A DNA stretch of 64,000 nt, taken from assembly GCF_000717025.1 (NCBI RefSeq), contig NZ_JNXG01000011.1:1-64000 (forward strand), given 5' to 3'. A program made the position numbers and the translations under genes. Below are positions 35,733-45,431 of the stretch, in pieces. Position 1 is the stretch's first letter. Each line of letters opens with the position of its first letter. Source of the DNA: Streptomyces atroolivaceus. Its GTDB lineage: Bacteria > Actinomycetota > Actinomycetes > Streptomycetales > Streptomycetaceae. The notes beneath the pieces are model-generated. The model was not told the DNA's origin. It did no database searches and saw only the letters and a list, made by a program, of their open reading frames with translations.

Positions 35733-36371
35733 ATGTCGCCTCAGAGTTCCCCTCCGCGCTACACCGTTCCCGGCCTCAGCACCAGGGAAGGCGGGCGGAT
35801 GATCGACTTGTTGAGTATGCGTCTGCACTCGCTCAACGACCTGGCACTCACGCTGAAGCACATCCACTGGAACGTCACCGGCCCCCACTTCATCGCCGTG
35901 CACGAGATGCTCGACCCGCAGACCGTGGCCGTCCGGGACATGGCCGACTCCGCCGCCGAACGCATCTCGGCCCTGGGCGGTGAGCCCCGTGGCACCGCGG
36001 GCGTTCTGGTCGCCGAGCGCACGTGGGACGACTACAGCGTCGGCAGGGCTGACGCGATCGCCCACCTCGGGGCCCTCGACCTCGTCTACACGGGCATCAT
36101 CGAGGACCACCGGAAAGCCGCCGCGAAGGCAGCCTCCGTCGACCCGGTCACCGAGGACCTGCTCATCGAGCACCTCCGTTCCCTGGAACAGTTCCAGTGG
36201 TTCGTCCGTGCCCACCTGGAGAACAGTGCCGGGGCCCTCAGCACGGCAGACGCGGGCAGCGAGAAGCAGGCCGCCGAGGCGGCCGGGCCGTCGCGCACCA
36301 CCCCGGCGAAGAAGACGGCCGGCACCAAGCGCGCGGCCAAGAAGGTCACCGCGGGCAAACGCGCCCGGTGA
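35733..36371 (+). CDS. Dps-family ferritin with basic C-terminal tail
   Basis: 212 residues from ATG 35733 with AGGAG 5 nt upstream. The Dps four-helix core (about 20-170) has the ferroxidase ligands in LKHIHWNVTGPHF and the following HEMLD and D-x-x-x-E region (MADSAAERI). The C-terminal ~35 residues are Lys/Ala/Thr-rich (TTPAKKTAGTKRAAKKVTAG), a histone-H1-like tail suited to DNA binding. Dps cages oxidise and store iron and compact DNA under stress. Streptomyces have several Dps paralogues whose tails control assembly. Neighbours hsp18/rheA and catalase form a stress-protection cluster. Confidence 0.92.
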   Translation: MSPQSSPPRYTVPGLSTREGGRMIDLLSMRLHSLNDLALTLKHIHWNVTGPHFIAVHEMLDPQTVAVRDMADSAAERISALGGEPRGTAGVLVAERTWDDYSVGRADAIAHLGALDLVYTGIIEDHRKAAAKAASVDPVTEDLLIEHLRSLEQFQWFVRAHLENSAGALSTADAGSEKQAAEAAGPSRTTPAKKTAGTKRAAKKVTAGKRAR

Positions 36372-36558
36372 CCTGCGGCACGGTGGGGCGGGCGGGGCCG
36401 GCGTAGGCCGACCACGGGAGGTGGCCCGGGGTGGCGGACCTGCCCCGCGGCTGGGCGTCCGCCGCCCGCGTGCGTGACCGCGCTGCTGCGGCAGGGACCT
36501 TCTGCGGCACGGGCGGGACGCCGTCCCCCGTGGCGTGACCGGCGCTCCCCGGGCCGAC

Positions 36559-36595
36559 GGGCCGGGCGTACGAGCACCGCTCGTAGGCCCGGCCC
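36559..36595. terminator. Bidirectional terminator between dps and catalase
   Basis: Arms 36559-36567 plus 36569-36575 pair with 36579-36585 plus 36587-36595, giving 9 and 7 bp separated by a single G-G mismatch, with a 3-nt loop. It lies between the convergent 3' ends of dps (36371) and the catalase gene (36654). Confidence 0.8.
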
Positions 36596-36653
36596 TACTC
36601 GTCAGGACGGGCGGGCTGCGGTCCCACGGCCCGGCCGTCCGGCATGCCAGGGC

Positions 36654-38312
36654 TCAGCGGGTGACCGTACGGCGCTTGTCGGGAACGCAGTGGGTCATGG
36701 TGAGCCCGGTGACGTCCCGCGGCGGGTTGTCGCCCAGGCGGGCAAGCCGCTTGCGTTCGTCGTCGTCGAGGTTCTGGGTGGCCAGTGGTGGCAGGTGGGA
36801 GACGTCCCCGGGGCCGATGCCCAAGCCCTCGCCGACGCGCAGGCCGAGATCGTTGTCCGCCATCAGGCAGTGCCACACCATGCGTTCCTGGACCGGACGG
36901 GTGCACTGGGCGAACAGGTCGGTGAAGTTCTTGACCAGGTCGTCACGCTCCCACTCCTCCATCAGCTGATAACGCTGTCCTGCCTGCAGGTAGTCGTTCG
37001 TACGCGGAATCCTGGCCCGGGTGAGCCGGCCCTGGATCTCCGGGCCCTGCTCCTCGTGCGCCGGGTACCTGCCCTCCCGGAGGCCGCCGGTGATCGACGG
37101 TTCGTAGTTGACCTCCGGGTTCTCACCTCCGTGGCCGTTGTCGTACGCCATCAGACCGTCCCGCTGGTTGGTGGCGACGCGCGCGTTCCTGGCCTGGTTG
37201 ACCGGGAGCTGGAGGTAGTTCGGGCCCACTCGGTACCGCTGTGTGTCGCTGTACGAGAACGTCCGGCCGACCAGCATCTTGTCGTCCGAGAAATCGAGCC
37301 CGTCGACCAGCACACCGGTCCCGAAGGACACCTGCTCGTTCTCCGCGAAGTAGTTGTCCGGGACCCTGTTCAGGACCATGCGGCCCACCGCCCGGGGCGG
37401 GAAGTCCTGCTCGGGCCAGGTCTTCGTGTCGTCCAGCGGGTCGAAGTCCAGCTCCGGGTGCTCGTCGTCGGACATCATCTGCACGAGGAGTTCCCACTCG
37501 GGGAAGTCTCCGCGTCCGATCGCCTCGTAGAGGTCCTTCGTCGCGTGCCCCAGTTCGGAGGCCTGGACGTTCGCCGCGTCCTCCTCGGTCATGCTGCTGA
37601 CGCCCTGCTTGGGCATCCAGTGGTACTTGACCAGTACGGTGCTGCCCTCGTCGTTCACCCACTTGTAGGTGTTGACCCCGAAGCCCTGCATATGGCGGTA
37701 GTCGGCCGGGATGCCGCGCGGACTGAACAGGTTCACCAGCATGTGCATGCTCTCCGGGGTCTGCGACATGAAGTCGAAGATCCGGGCGGGCTTCTGCTCG
37801 TGGCTCACGGGGTCGGGCTTGAGCGCGTGGATCACGTCGGGGAACTTGATGGCGTCGCGGATGAAGAAGACACCGAGGTTGTTGCCGACCAGATCCCAGT
37901 TGCCGTCCTCCGTGTAGAACTTCACCGCGAACCCGCGCGGGTCACGAGCCGCCTCGGAGGAGTCCCGTCCACCGATCACGGTGGAGAAGCGCACGGCCAC
38001 GTCCGTGCGCTTGCCCGCCTCCTGGAACAGCCTGGCACGGGTGTACCGGCCGATCGGTTCGTCGCCCCACTTGCCGTACGCCTCGAAGAAGCCGTACGTG
38101 GTCACTCCGCGCGCGTGCACGACGCGCTCCGGAATGCGCTCCCGGTCGAAGTGGCTGATCTTCTCCAGGAACTGGTAGTTCTCCAGGGTCGCGGGGCCCC
38201 GGGCACCGACCGTACGCTGGTTCTGGTTGTCGTAGACCTGATGCCCCTGCCGATTGGTCAGCACCGGACGCCCGGCGTCCTCGTCGGGCCGCGCACTCTC
38301 GGTATCGGTCAT
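36654..38312 (-). CDS. katA: Monofunctional heme catalase
   Basis: 552 residues from ATG 38312, with AAGGAG 8 nt upstream; an in-frame GTG nine bases earlier overlaps that site. Catalase hallmarks are complete: catalytic His in [20 protein letters not shown], Asn in VGNNLGVFF, and the proximal heme ligand Tyr in [18 protein letters not shown]. At about 550 residues it lacks the extra flavodoxin-like domain of the large catalases, so it is a small-subunit clade enzyme. It dismutates hydrogen peroxide in the cytosol. No CatR/FurA gene is adjacent and no clear Fur-type operator was found in the 290 bp upstream. Confidence 0.95.
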   Translation of the reverse strand: MTDTESARPDEDAGRPVLTNRQGHQVYDNQNQRTVGARGPATLENYQFLEKISHFDRERIPERVVHARGVTTYGFFEAYGKWGDEPIGRYTRARLFQEAGKRTDVAVRFSTVIGGRDSSEAARDPRGFAVKFYTEDGNWDLVGNNLGVFFIRDAIKFPDVIHALKPDPVSHEQKPARIFDFMSQTPESMHMLVNLFSPRGIPADYRHMQGFGVNTYKWVNDEGSTVLVKYHWMPKQGVSSMTEEDAANVQASELGHATKDLYEAIGRGDFPEWELLVQMMSDDEHPELDFDPLDDTKTWPEQDFPPRAVGRMVLNRVPDNYFAENEQVSFGTGVLVDGLDFSDDKMLVGRTFSYSDTQRYRVGPNYLQLPVNQARNARVATNQRDGLMAYDNGHGGENPEVNYEPSITGGLREGRYPAHEEQGPEIQGRLTRARIPRTNDYLQAGQRYQLMEEWERDDLVKNFTDLFAQCTRPVQERMVWHCLMADNDLGLRVGEGLGIGPGDVSHLPPLATQNLDDDERKRLARLGDNPPRDVTGLTMTHCVPDKRRTVTR

Positions 38313-38609
38313 GGCCTGCACTCCTTCTCCGTCGGGAATACGTCGACCGACTGTTCCCCGAATAACGCGACGGACCGGAAATACGGGCCGACGTCCGCCA
38401 TCCGCCGCGCCAAAACGATCCGACTGGCCGTCACGGCAGGCGATCGCCCGACGACGCCGACATCATCCCGGCCGGTGCGTCGGGGACGAGCCGGTGTTCC
38501 CCTCCTGCCGAGGTCGCGGGCAACCGTCCCCGGAGCCCTGCCGACGGCCCGCCCGTCGCGCGGAGGCCCTGCTTGTCTTCCGCCCCCACCTGGCACTACT
38601 GTCGCCACG

Positions 38610-38766
38610 CCTTGGTGAACGGGAAATCCGGTGTGATGCCGGTGCGGCCCTCGCCACTGTGATCGGGAAGTCCGGCTCCGGCCCTCGCGGGCAGCCACTG
38701 GGTCCTTGTGACCCGGGAAGGCGGAGCCCGGGCGGTGGTACCCGTAAGCCAGGAGACCGGCCAAGG
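38610..38766 (+). promoter_or_regulatory. Cobalamin (AdoCbl) riboswitch
   Basis: Class elements occur in order: P1 CCTTGG (38610-38615) pairing with CCAAGG (38761-38766); GGGAAATCCGGTG; the B12-box-like core CGGCCCTCGCCACTGTGA; GCAGCCACTGG; GGGAAGGCGG; and the 3' box GCCAGGAGACCGGCC. A downstream hairpin (38766-38772 with 38783-38789) and a GGAGAGGG ribosome binding site precede cbiM. Control at translation start is likely because no poly-U terminator is seen. Confidence 0.93.
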
Positions 38767-38809
38767 CACTTCAACCATCCACGAGGTGCTGGAGAGGGTC
38801 TGCTGAGCT

Positions 38810-39517
38810 ATGCACATAGCCGAGGGGTTTCTGCCCCCGGCGCACGCGATCGCCTGGGGTGTCGCGTCCGCGCCGTTCGTCGTCCACGGAGTCCGGTCAC
38901 TGACGCGTGAAGTCAGGGAGAATCCCGAGAGCACACTGCTCCTGGGGGCTTCCGGGGCCTTCACGTTCGTTCTCTCCGCATTGAAGATCCCCTCGGTCAC
39001 GGGGAGTTGCTCGCATCCCACGGGCACCGGGCTGGGCGCCATCCTGTTCCGCCCTCCGATCATGGCGGTCCTGGGCACCATCACCCTGCTGTTCCAGGCG
39101 CTGCTGCTCGCCCACGGCGGCCTGACCACACTCGGAGCCAACGTCTTCTCGCTGGCGGTCGTCGGGCCCTGGGCGGGGTACGCGGTCTACAGGCTGCTGC
39201 GCCGGTACGAGGTGCCGCTGATGGTGGCGGTCTTCTCCGGCGCGTTCGTCGCCGATCTGTCCACCTACTGCGTCACCAGCGTGCAGCTGGCGCTCGCCTT
39301 CCCCGACCCGGGCAGCGGGTTCCTCGGCGCGCTCGGCAAGTTCGGTTCCATCTTCGCGGTCACCCAGATCCCGCTCGCGGTGAGCGAAGGGCTTCTGACC
39401 GTGCTGGTGATGCGACTCCTCGTGCAGTCCAGCAAGGGAGATCTGACCCGGCTCGGTGTCTTCCTCGCCGACAAACGGCCCGGGACCCGGGCGGAGACCG
39501 AGGCGGTCGCGCGATGA
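38810..39517 (+). CDS. cbiM: Cobalt ECF transporter substrate-specific subunit CbiM
   Basis: 235 residues from ATG 38810. The N-terminus [16 protein letters not shown] is the CbiM metal-binding signature, in which Met1-His2 ligate Co(II). Six to seven transmembrane helices follow, along with [15 protein letters not shown]. CbiM is the S-component that captures cobalt for B12 synthesis. It lies directly under the cobalamin riboswitch and overlaps cbiN as ATGA, so uptake stops when B12 is plentiful. Confidence 0.95.
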   Translation: MHIAEGFLPPAHAIAWGVASAPFVVHGVRSLTREVRENPESTLLLGASGAFTFVLSALKIPSVTGSCSHPTGTGLGAILFRPPIMAVLGTITLLFQALLLAHGGLTTLGANVFSLAVVGPWAGYAVYRLLRRYEVPLMVAVFSGAFVADLSTYCVTSVQLALAFPDPGSGFLGALGKFGSIFAVTQIPLAVSEGLLTVLVMRLLVQSSKGDLTRLGVFLADKRPGTRAETEAVAR

Positions 39518-39882
39518 ACAAGAACACGAAGATCAACGCCCTCCTGCTGCTCGTCGTGGCCGCGCTGGCCGTCCTGCCGTTGGCTCTCGGCCTCGGCGAC
39601 GGCGAGGAGGAGCCGTTCGCGGGCGCCGACGCCCAGGCCGAGACGGCGATCACCGAGATCGATCCTGACTACGAACCCTGGTTCTCCCCGCTGTACGAAC
39701 CTCCTTCCGGCGAGATCGAGTCGGCGCTGTTCGCCCTTCAGGCCGCGCTCGGCGCGGGTGTTCTCGCCTACTACTTCGGCCTGCGGCGCGGGCGCCGTCA
39801 GGGCGAACCGCACGCGAGCGCGGAGCAGGACGGCGGTGCCGCCGAAGGCGGTGCCGGAGAGTCCGCGGCCCGAAGGTCCTGA
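39514..39882 (+). CDS. cbiN: Cobalt transporter accessory protein CbiN
   Basis: 122 residues from ATG 39514, overlapping the cbiM stop by 4 nt. Two transmembrane helices (about 7-26 and 70-90) flank an extracytoplasmic loop with [20 protein letters not shown], the CbiN signature. The C-terminal ~25 residues are Gly/Glu/Ala-rich and variable. CbiN loops load cobalt into CbiM. The next gene, cbiQ, begins 6 nt downstream. Confidence 0.93.
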   Translation: MNKNTKINALLLLVVAALAVLPLALGLGDGEEEPFAGADAQAETAITEIDPDYEPWFSPLYEPPSGEIESALFALQAALGAGVLAYYFGLRRGRRQGEPHASAEQDGGAAEGGAGESAARRS

Positions 39883-39888
39883 GCTCAC

Positions 39889-40638
39889 ATGCTGCCGATC
39901 GACGCGGCGGCGCACAGCAGTCGCTGGCGCCGCCGCCATCCTGTGGACAAGGCGGTGCTGGGCCTGGGCCTCACCGTCCTGGCCATCTCCCTGCCGCCCT
40001 GGCCGGGCGCCGTCCTCGTGCTCGTCGCCGCCCTCGGCGTACTGCTGGGGCCGGCGGGCGTGAGCCCTCGCGACCTGTGGCAGGCCTACCGGGTGCCTCT
40101 CGGTTTCTGTGTCACCGGGGCAGTGACGCTCCTCGTCCAGGTCGGCGGGCCCGGAGGGATCGTCACCCTGGCCGACGGAGGGCCGGTCCGTGCCGGTGAA
40201 CTGCTGCTGCGCACCTCGGCAGCGTCGCTCGGGGTCCTGCTGTTCGCCTTCACCACCCCGATGTCGGACCTGCTGCCCCGTCTGGTGAAGGCGGGGGTGC
40301 CCGCGCCGGTGGTGGACGTGGCCCTGGTGACCTACCGCATGAGCTTTCTGCTCCTCGACTCGGTACGCCGGATCAGGGAGGCGCAGGCGGCCCGTCTCGG
40401 GCACACCACGCGGGCAGCCGCCTGGCGGTCCCTGGCGGGGCTCGGGTCCACCGCCTTCGTCAGGGCCTTCGACCGCGCGGCACGGCTCCAGTCGGGGCTG
40501 GCCGGACGCGGCTACGACGGCACCCTGCGGGTCCTGGTGCCCGAGGCTCGCGTATCCGTCCGGTTCGTGGCCGTGAGCGTCATGCTGCTCACGGCCCTCA
40601 CCACCCTGACCCTCGCCCTGGAAAGGCCGCTGTCATGA
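39889..40638 (+). CDS. cbiQ: Cobalt ECF transporter T-component CbiQ
   Basis: 249 residues from ATG 39889. An N-terminal polar stretch (HSSRWRRRHPVDKAVLGLGL) is followed by four to five transmembrane helices. The conserved coupling motifs appear as REAQAARLGH and RAARLQSGLAGRGYDG, the A-R-G-type helices that contact the ATPase. CbiQ transmits ATPase movement to CbiM. Its stop overlaps the cbiO start as ATGA. Confidence 0.93.
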   Translation: MLPIDAAAHSSRWRRRHPVDKAVLGLGLTVLAISLPPWPGAVLVLVAALGVLLGPAGVSPRDLWQAYRVPLGFCVTGAVTLLVQVGGPGGIVTLADGGPVRAGELLLRTSAASLGVLLFAFTTPMSDLLPRLVKAGVPAPVVDVALVTYRMSFLLLDSVRRIREAQAARLGHTTRAAAWRSLAGLGSTAFVRAFDRAARLQSGLAGRGYDGTLRVLVPEARVSVRFVAVSVMLLTALTTLTLALERPLS

Positions 40639-41501
40639 GCGAACCAGCGCTGCTCGCCCTGCATGGCGCGTCCTTCGCGTACGAGGACGGTCCTGCCGTG
40701 CTCAGCGGGCTCGACTTCGAGGCGCGCGAAGGGCGTGCGCTCGCGCTGCTCGGCCGGAACGGCAGTGGGAAGACCACACTGATGCGGCTCCTCAGCGGCG
40801 GACTGCGCCCACGGGACGGGAAGTTGGCGGTGGAGGGCCGCCCTGTGACCTACGACCGCAAGGGGCTGACCCGACTGCGTACCACGGTTCAACTCGTGGT
40901 CCAGGACCCGGACGACCAGCTGTTCGCCGCGTCCGTCTCCCAGGACGTGTCGTTCGGGCCGCTGAACCTCGGCCTGCCCCACGCCGAGGTGCGAGCCCGG
41001 ATGGACGAGGCGCTCATGGCCCTCGGCATCACCGCACTGGCGGACCGGCCCACCCACCTCCTCTCCTACGGCCAGCGCAAACGGACCGCCATCGCGGGCG
41101 CGGTCGCGATGCGGCCCCGCGTGCTGATCCTCGACGAGCCGACCGCCGGGCTCGATCCGGACGGTCAGGAACGACTGCTCGACACGCTCGGCACCCTGCG
41201 CGACAGCGGCACCACGGTGATGATGGCCACGCACGACGTCGATCTCGCCCTGCGCTGGGCCGACGACGCCGCGCTCCTCACGCCGGCCGGCGTGCGTGCC
41301 GGCCCCGCGGCCACGATCCTGGCCCGTACGGATCTCCTGCGGGAGGCGGGGCTCCGGCTCCCATGGGGTGTCGCGACCGCTCAGCTGCTGCGCGCGCACG
41401 GCTTGTTGGACGCCACCGCACCTGGCCCCCGCACCCCGGAACAGCTCGCTGCCGACTTCGCACTGCCGGCCGTCGCCGGACGGGCACCGTCCGAAGGCTG
41501 A
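40635..41501 (+). CDS. cbiO: Cobalt ECF transporter ATPase CbiO
   Basis: 288 residues from ATG 40635. ABC ATPase motifs are complete: Walker A LLGRNGSGKTTLMRLL, Q-loop VVQDPDDQLFAAS (the ECF-type QDPDxQ), signature LSYGQRKRTAIAGAV, Walker B VLILDEPTAGLD, and the H-switch MMATHDVDLALR. It powers the CbiMNQ importer and is the last gene of the riboswitch-controlled operon. No paralogous second ATPase is present, so it likely acts as a homodimer. Confidence 0.95.
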   Translation: MSEPALLALHGASFAYEDGPAVLSGLDFEAREGRALALLGRNGSGKTTLMRLLSGGLRPRDGKLAVEGRPVTYDRKGLTRLRTTVQLVVQDPDDQLFAASVSQDVSFGPLNLGLPHAEVRARMDEALMALGITALADRPTHLLSYGQRKRTAIAGAVAMRPRVLILDEPTAGLDPDGQERLLDTLGTLRDSGTTVMMATHDVDLALRWADDAALLTPAGVRAGPAATILARTDLLREAGLRLPWGVATAQLLRAHGLLDATAPGPRTPEQLAADFALPAVAGRAPSEG

Positions 41502-42117
41502 CGCCCCTCCGTCGAGCTCTCCCCGCGGCCACGGGAGCGCGCGGGCGGTGGCGAGCGGGCTCGTACCCCGGGCCGGGGGTTGCGGGCGTCCGCTCGACGG
41601 GACCCTCGCGGTCCGCCCGCGAGGGGGCGTCCTGGACACGTTCGGCGGTACCCCGGTCGCGGGTGCGAGGGTGCGAGCGTGCGTGGGGCGTCACGCCGTT
41701 CCTCCGGGTCGCCTTCCTACGGAAGCCTCCCCGAGTGGAACACTGTCGGCCGCCGCCGGCGTCCGGGCGGCGGAGCCGGCGGGCGCCACGGGGCCAAGTG
41801 CTCCTCGCAGGAACCCGATTCGACACATGTTCCGCTGTACCCCAGTCACCTTTCGCGAGAATCGACCCCTTACTCAGGAGCCGAACTTCCGTGCGAATTT
41901 ACGATTTCCAATCGATCAAAATATGCACGAGCCACGCAGTCGCGATTGATCTCGAACAACGACAACCCGCGGCGGGCAACGTCCCCAGGCCACGGGGCTT
42001 CCCATAATGCGGCTCGTCGGGCATCGACTTTCGGACTCTTCACAAAGGGTGAACTCCATAAGCGGTCCGGCCTGTTAGCGTCCCGAGGAAAGAAGGAAGT
42101 CCAAAAGGAGGCGAATG
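41502..42117. other. Intergenic region with AT-rich promoter-like segment
   Basis: About 615 bp after cbiO. The first 370 bp are GC-rich without coding bias. From about 41876 to 42060 the composition turns unusually AT-rich for this genome, which suits a promoter of the following small secreted-protein gene. No -10/-35 pair, terminator or operator could be fixed. Confidence 0.4.
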
Positions 42118-42510
42118 ATGCGGGCAGCGGCGGTCCGATTCGTGCTCGCCTTCCTGATGGGCCTCCCCATGGCCCCGTACTCCGGCGCACCGTCACCGGA
42201 CGCGCACGCACACACTCCGGAAATTCGGGCAGGCAGTCCTTCGAAGACGCCCGCGGACAATTCGCACGGTGAGTACGTCACCTGCGGCACACCGGATCGC
42301 GGGGGTGAGTCGAACGGCCTTCTGCGCCATCGCGACCGGCATCGCTCGGCGACCGTTCCCTCTCCCGAGGTGCCGTCGCGTTCCATGGTGACGGGTGACG
42401 CCGGCGGAATGCTCCCGACGGCGGCCGTCACCGCGATGGGCAGCGCACACCACACCTCCAGATCCTCGACGGCCCATTCCTCCCCCGTACTTCAGGTGTT
42501 CCGGTGCTGA
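42118..42510 (+). CDS. Small secreted protein of unknown function
   Basis: 130 residues. The AAGGAGG site at 42105-42111 is strong; it supports ATG 42118 (6-nt spacing), with ATG 42115 as the alternative. The first ~27 residues form a signal peptide (MRAAAVRFVLAFLMGLPMAP, then YSGAPS). The mature part is His/Ser/Thr/Pro-rich with one Cys near the middle and a Cys at the extreme C-terminus, and no known domain. Third-position bias weakens after the signal sequence, so the 3' part could be less conserved. Confidence 0.55.
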   Translation: MRAAAVRFVLAFLMGLPMAPYSGAPSPDAHAHTPEIRAGSPSKTPADNSHGEYVTCGTPDRGGESNGLLRHRDRHRSATVPSPEVPSRSMVTGDAGGMLPTAAVTAMGSAHHTSRSSTAHSSPVLQVFRC

Positions 42511-42668
42511 GCTGATCCCAGGCTCTCGGACACTGCCCCTGTGCCCACGGTCCCCCGGGACTGACGGACAACTCACAGACATGGGGCCGTGCCGACCGGC
42601 CTCCAGGACCTCAGTTCTCATACGTATGCCTACGCGCGCCCTTCAGCGCGCCGGGAGGAACCACTGGT

Positions 42669-42779
42669 ATGCAATTCCACGTCGATCACTCCGCGGTGGA
42701 AGTCCCGCACGTCCGCGACAGCGCCGTCTGGGCTCCCCCGCCCGGCGACGTCCGCTCGGCCCCCTTCCGCACGGGATGA
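42669..42779 (+). CDS. 36-residue leader-like ORF coupled to the SulP gene
   Basis: ATG 42669 lies about 10 nt after GGGAGGA. The 36-codon frame (first residues MQFHVDHSAVEVPHVRDS) ends in a TGA that overlaps an in-frame ATG of the SulP gene (42776) as ATGA. This is the arrangement of translational coupling. It has four His in the first 14 residues, or near them, and no membrane segment. Whether the peptide itself matters is unknown. Confidence 0.4.
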   Translation: MQFHVDHSAVEVPHVRDSAVWAPPPGDVRSAPFRTG

Positions 42780-42787
42780 AGGCCGCC

Positions 42788-44272
42788 ATGGACCGTGTCG
42801 CCCGGCTTCCCCACCTGAGGCAGGACTTCGCCGCGTCGCTCGTCGTCTTCCTGGTCGCCCTGCCGCTGTGCGTGGGCGTCGCCGTCGCGTCGGGGGTCCC
42901 GGCGGAGCTGGGTCTCATCACCGGCATCGTGGGCGGTCTCGTCACCGGATTCATGCGCGGCAGCAGCCTCCAGGTGTCGGGGCCCGCCGCCGGCCTCACC
43001 GTGCTCGTCTTCGAAGCGGTCCAGTCCTTCGGACTGCCCGCGCTCGGGGTGATCGTGCTGACGGCGGGGCTGCTCCAACTCGCGATGGGAGCCCTGCGGC
43101 TCGGCCGCTGGTTCCGGGCCATCTCGGTCTCGGTCGTCGAGGGCATGCTCGCCGGTATCGGCCTCGTCCTCATCGCGGGTCAGCTCTACGCGGCCGCGGG
43201 CGTCGAGGCGCCGCTCTCCGGTACGGGCAAGATGGCCGGCATTCCGGGGCTGCTGGCCGACGCGGTGTCCAGTCCCGCAGCTGTCGCCTCGCTCGCGGTC
43301 GGCGCCGGGACCATCGCCCTGGTGGCGGGCTGGGACAGGATGCCGAAGCGGGTACGGGCCGTTCCGGGCGCCCTCGCCGCGGTCGTACTGGCCACACTCG
43401 CCGCTCCGGCGTTCGACCTGCCGGTCAGGACGGTTCAGGTCCAGGGGCTGCTGGACGCCGTCCAGGCCCCCGCCCTGTCCGAGTTCGGCGGGCTCGCGAG
43501 CCTGGCCCTGCTCGGTACCGTGGCCGCCTTCACCCTGATCGCCTCCGCGGAGAGCCTGTTCAGCGCGGCCGCGGTGGACCGGCTGCACGACGGGCCGCGT
43601 ACCGAGTACGACAAGGAGCTGATGGCCCAGGGGACGGGCAACACCGTGTGCGGACTCCTCGGCGCCCTGCCGATGACCGCGGTCATCGTGCGCAGCTCCG
43701 CCAACGTACGGGCGGGCGCACGCACCCGGGCCTCCCGGGTGCTGCACGGTGTGTGGCTGCTGCTGTTCGCGGCACTGCTCCCGTCCGCGCTGGGGCTCAT
43801 CCCTCTGCCCGCCCTCGCCGGCATCCTCATCCACGCCGGCTGGAAGCTGATCCCACTGCGCCAGCTCGTGGCGCTGTGGCGCGAACACCGGGGTGAGGCG
43901 CTGATCCTGGTCGTCACCGCCCTGGCGATCGTCACGGTGAACATGTTCGAGGGGGTGCTGACGGGTCTGGCCCTGTCGGTGGCCAAGGCGGCCTGGGACG
44001 CCTCGCACATCGGACTGGAGGTCGTCGACAGCAATGCCGACGGTGTACGGGCGCGCCTGTCGGGCAACGCGACTTTCCTGCGGCTGCCGAAAATACTCGA
44101 CAGCCTGGAGTCCCTGCCCACGGACCGGCCCATCGCCCTGGATCTCTCCGGTCTGCACCATCTGGACCACGCCTGTCGCACGGCTCTGGAGAGCTGGGCG
44201 GAGCGGCACAGTTCATCCGGCACCGAGCCCGTACAGCTGACCCGGACGGGCGTGATGACGTCCGCTCCCTGA
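42788..44272 (+). CDS. SulP/SLC26-type anion transporter with STAS-like C-terminus
   Basis: 494 residues from ATG 42788 (GAAGG 6 nt upstream), or 498 from ATG 42776 if coupled to the leader ORF. It has ten to twelve transmembrane helices and SulP signatures: LRQDFAASLVVFLVALPLCV, SGVPAELGLITGIVGG, VSGPAAGLTVLVFE, and ESLFSAAAVDRLHDG. A shortened STAS-like tail (about 420-485, PIALDLSGLHHLDHACRTAL) follows. Bacterial SulP proteins move sulfate, bicarbonate or dicarboxylates; this subgroup is often linked to carbonic anhydrase, but no such gene is adjacent, so the substrate is open. Confidence 0.88.
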   Translation: MDRVARLPHLRQDFAASLVVFLVALPLCVGVAVASGVPAELGLITGIVGGLVTGFMRGSSLQVSGPAAGLTVLVFEAVQSFGLPALGVIVLTAGLLQLAMGALRLGRWFRAISVSVVEGMLAGIGLVLIAGQLYAAAGVEAPLSGTGKMAGIPGLLADAVSSPAAVASLAVGAGTIALVAGWDRMPKRVRAVPGALAAVVLATLAAPAFDLPVRTVQVQGLLDAVQAPALSEFGGLASLALLGTVAAFTLIASAESLFSAAAVDRLHDGPRTEYDKELMAQGTGNTVCGLLGALPMTAVIVRSSANVRAGARTRASRVLHGVWLLLFAALLPSALGLIPLPALAGILIHAGWKLIPLRQLVALWREHRGEALILVVTALAIVTVNMFEGVLTGLALSVAKAAWDASHIGLEVVDSNADGVRARLSGNATFLRLPKILDSLESLPTDRPIALDLSGLHHLDHACRTALESWAERHSSSGTEPVQLTRTGVMTSAP

Positions 44273-44278
44273 GAGCGC

Positions 44279-44319
44279 GAACGACTCGCCGGACGCCTTC
44301 AGCGGGCGGCGAGTCGTTC
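44279..44319. terminator. Bidirectional terminator between SulP and alcohol dehydrogenase genes
   Basis: A 13-bp perfect stem (44279-44291 with 44307-44319) with a 15-nt loop, placed exactly between convergent stops at 44272 and 44327. Confidence 0.85.
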
Positions 44320-44326
44320 CCGGCGG

Positions 44327-45367
44327 TCAGCCGTTGGGCAGGATGACCGCTCGGCCGTTGATCTTGCCTGCGTGCAGCCGCTCGTAGGCGAGCGGGGCCT
44401 CGTCGATGGAGTACGTCTCGACGTGGACGTCGACGGAACCCGCGTGGGCCAGCTCGATGACCTCGGCGAGCTCCTTGCGCGAGCCCCAGTACGGCGCCGA
44501 GACCGACGTGGAGAACGGCAGGACGCCGAATCCCACGGGCAGCAGGCCGCCGCCGATACCGACGATGGTGATGTCGCTGTCGATGGACGCGATCGCACCG
44601 GCCGTCTTCACCGTCGGCTCGGCGCCGACGAAGTCGAAGACGACCTTCGCACCGATGCCACCGGTGAGTTCACGGACCTTCGCGGCGGCGTTCTCGTCGG
44701 ACAGCACGGCCTCGTGGGCACCGACGGTCCGGGCGAGTGCGAGCTTCTCCTCGGTGACGTCGAGCGCGATGACCCGAACCGCGGTCATGGCGCGCAGGAG
44801 CTGGATGGCCACGTGACCGAGGCCGCCGGTACCGATGACCACGGCGGTGGCGCCGGGCAGCAGCTTCGGCAGCGAGCGCTTGATCGCGTGGTACGGGGTG
44901 AGGCCCGCGTCCGTCAGCGAGACCGTCTTGACGGGGTCCAGGTCGCCGATGGGCGTCAGGTGACGGGCATCGTCGACGATCATGTACTCGGCCATGGCAC
45001 CCGGGTTGCCGAGTCCGGGCGGGTTGATCCCGAGGTCGGCGGCGCGCAGGCAGTAGTTCTCCCGGCCCTCGGCGCAGTTCACGCAGGTGCCGCAGCCCCA
45101 TGGGCCGTAGACGGCGACCGCGTCCCCGACCGAGACGCCCACCGCGCCCTCTCCGAGCGCGGCGACCGTTCCGACACCCTCGTGGCCGAGTGTGAGCGGC
45201 AGCTCGTAGGGGAACCCTTCGGCGGGCCAGCTCATGACCGCGATGTCCGAGTGGCAGACGCCGGCGGCGCTGACCTTCAGCAGGATCTGGCCGGGGCCCG
45301 CCACGGGCTCGGGTATCTCGACGACCTCGGGCGCGGCGCCGATGGTGCGGTACTGGACGGCTTTCAT
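44327..45367 (-). CDS. Zinc-dependent alcohol dehydrogenase (MDR family)
   Basis: 346 residues from ATG 45367 with AAGGAG upstream. The catalytic zinc site is GVCHSDI and LTLGHEGVGTV. The four structural-zinc cysteines lie in GPWGCGTCVNCAEGRENYC. The NAD-binding fold begins VVIGTGGLGHVAIQLLRA. It catalyses reversible alcohol/aldehyde oxidation, probably with NAD. It is the last gene of a tetR-SDR-adh operon, 64 nt after the SDR gene, so the substrate is probably shared with that dehydrogenase and sensed by the TetR regulator. Confidence 0.92.
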   Translation of the reverse strand: MKAVQYRTIGAAPEVVEIPEPVAGPGQILLKVSAAGVCHSDIAVMSWPAEGFPYELPLTLGHEGVGTVAALGEGAVGVSVGDAVAVYGPWGCGTCVNCAEGRENYCLRAADLGINPPGLGNPGAMAEYMIVDDARHLTPIGDLDPVKTVSLTDAGLTPYHAIKRSLPKLLPGATAVVIGTGGLGHVAIQLLRAMTAVRVIALDVTEEKLALARTVGAHEAVLSDENAAAKVRELTGGIGAKVVFDFVGAEPTVKTAGAIASIDSDITIVGIGGGLLPVGFGVLPFSTSVSAPYWGSRKELAEVIELAHAGSVDVHVETYSIDEAPLAYERLHAGKINGRAVILPNG

Positions 45368-45431
45368 GACTCTCCTTCGTTTCTCCGTACTTCCTTTGTG
45401 GCCCTCGGGGTGGCGGTGCGCCACTCGGGGG

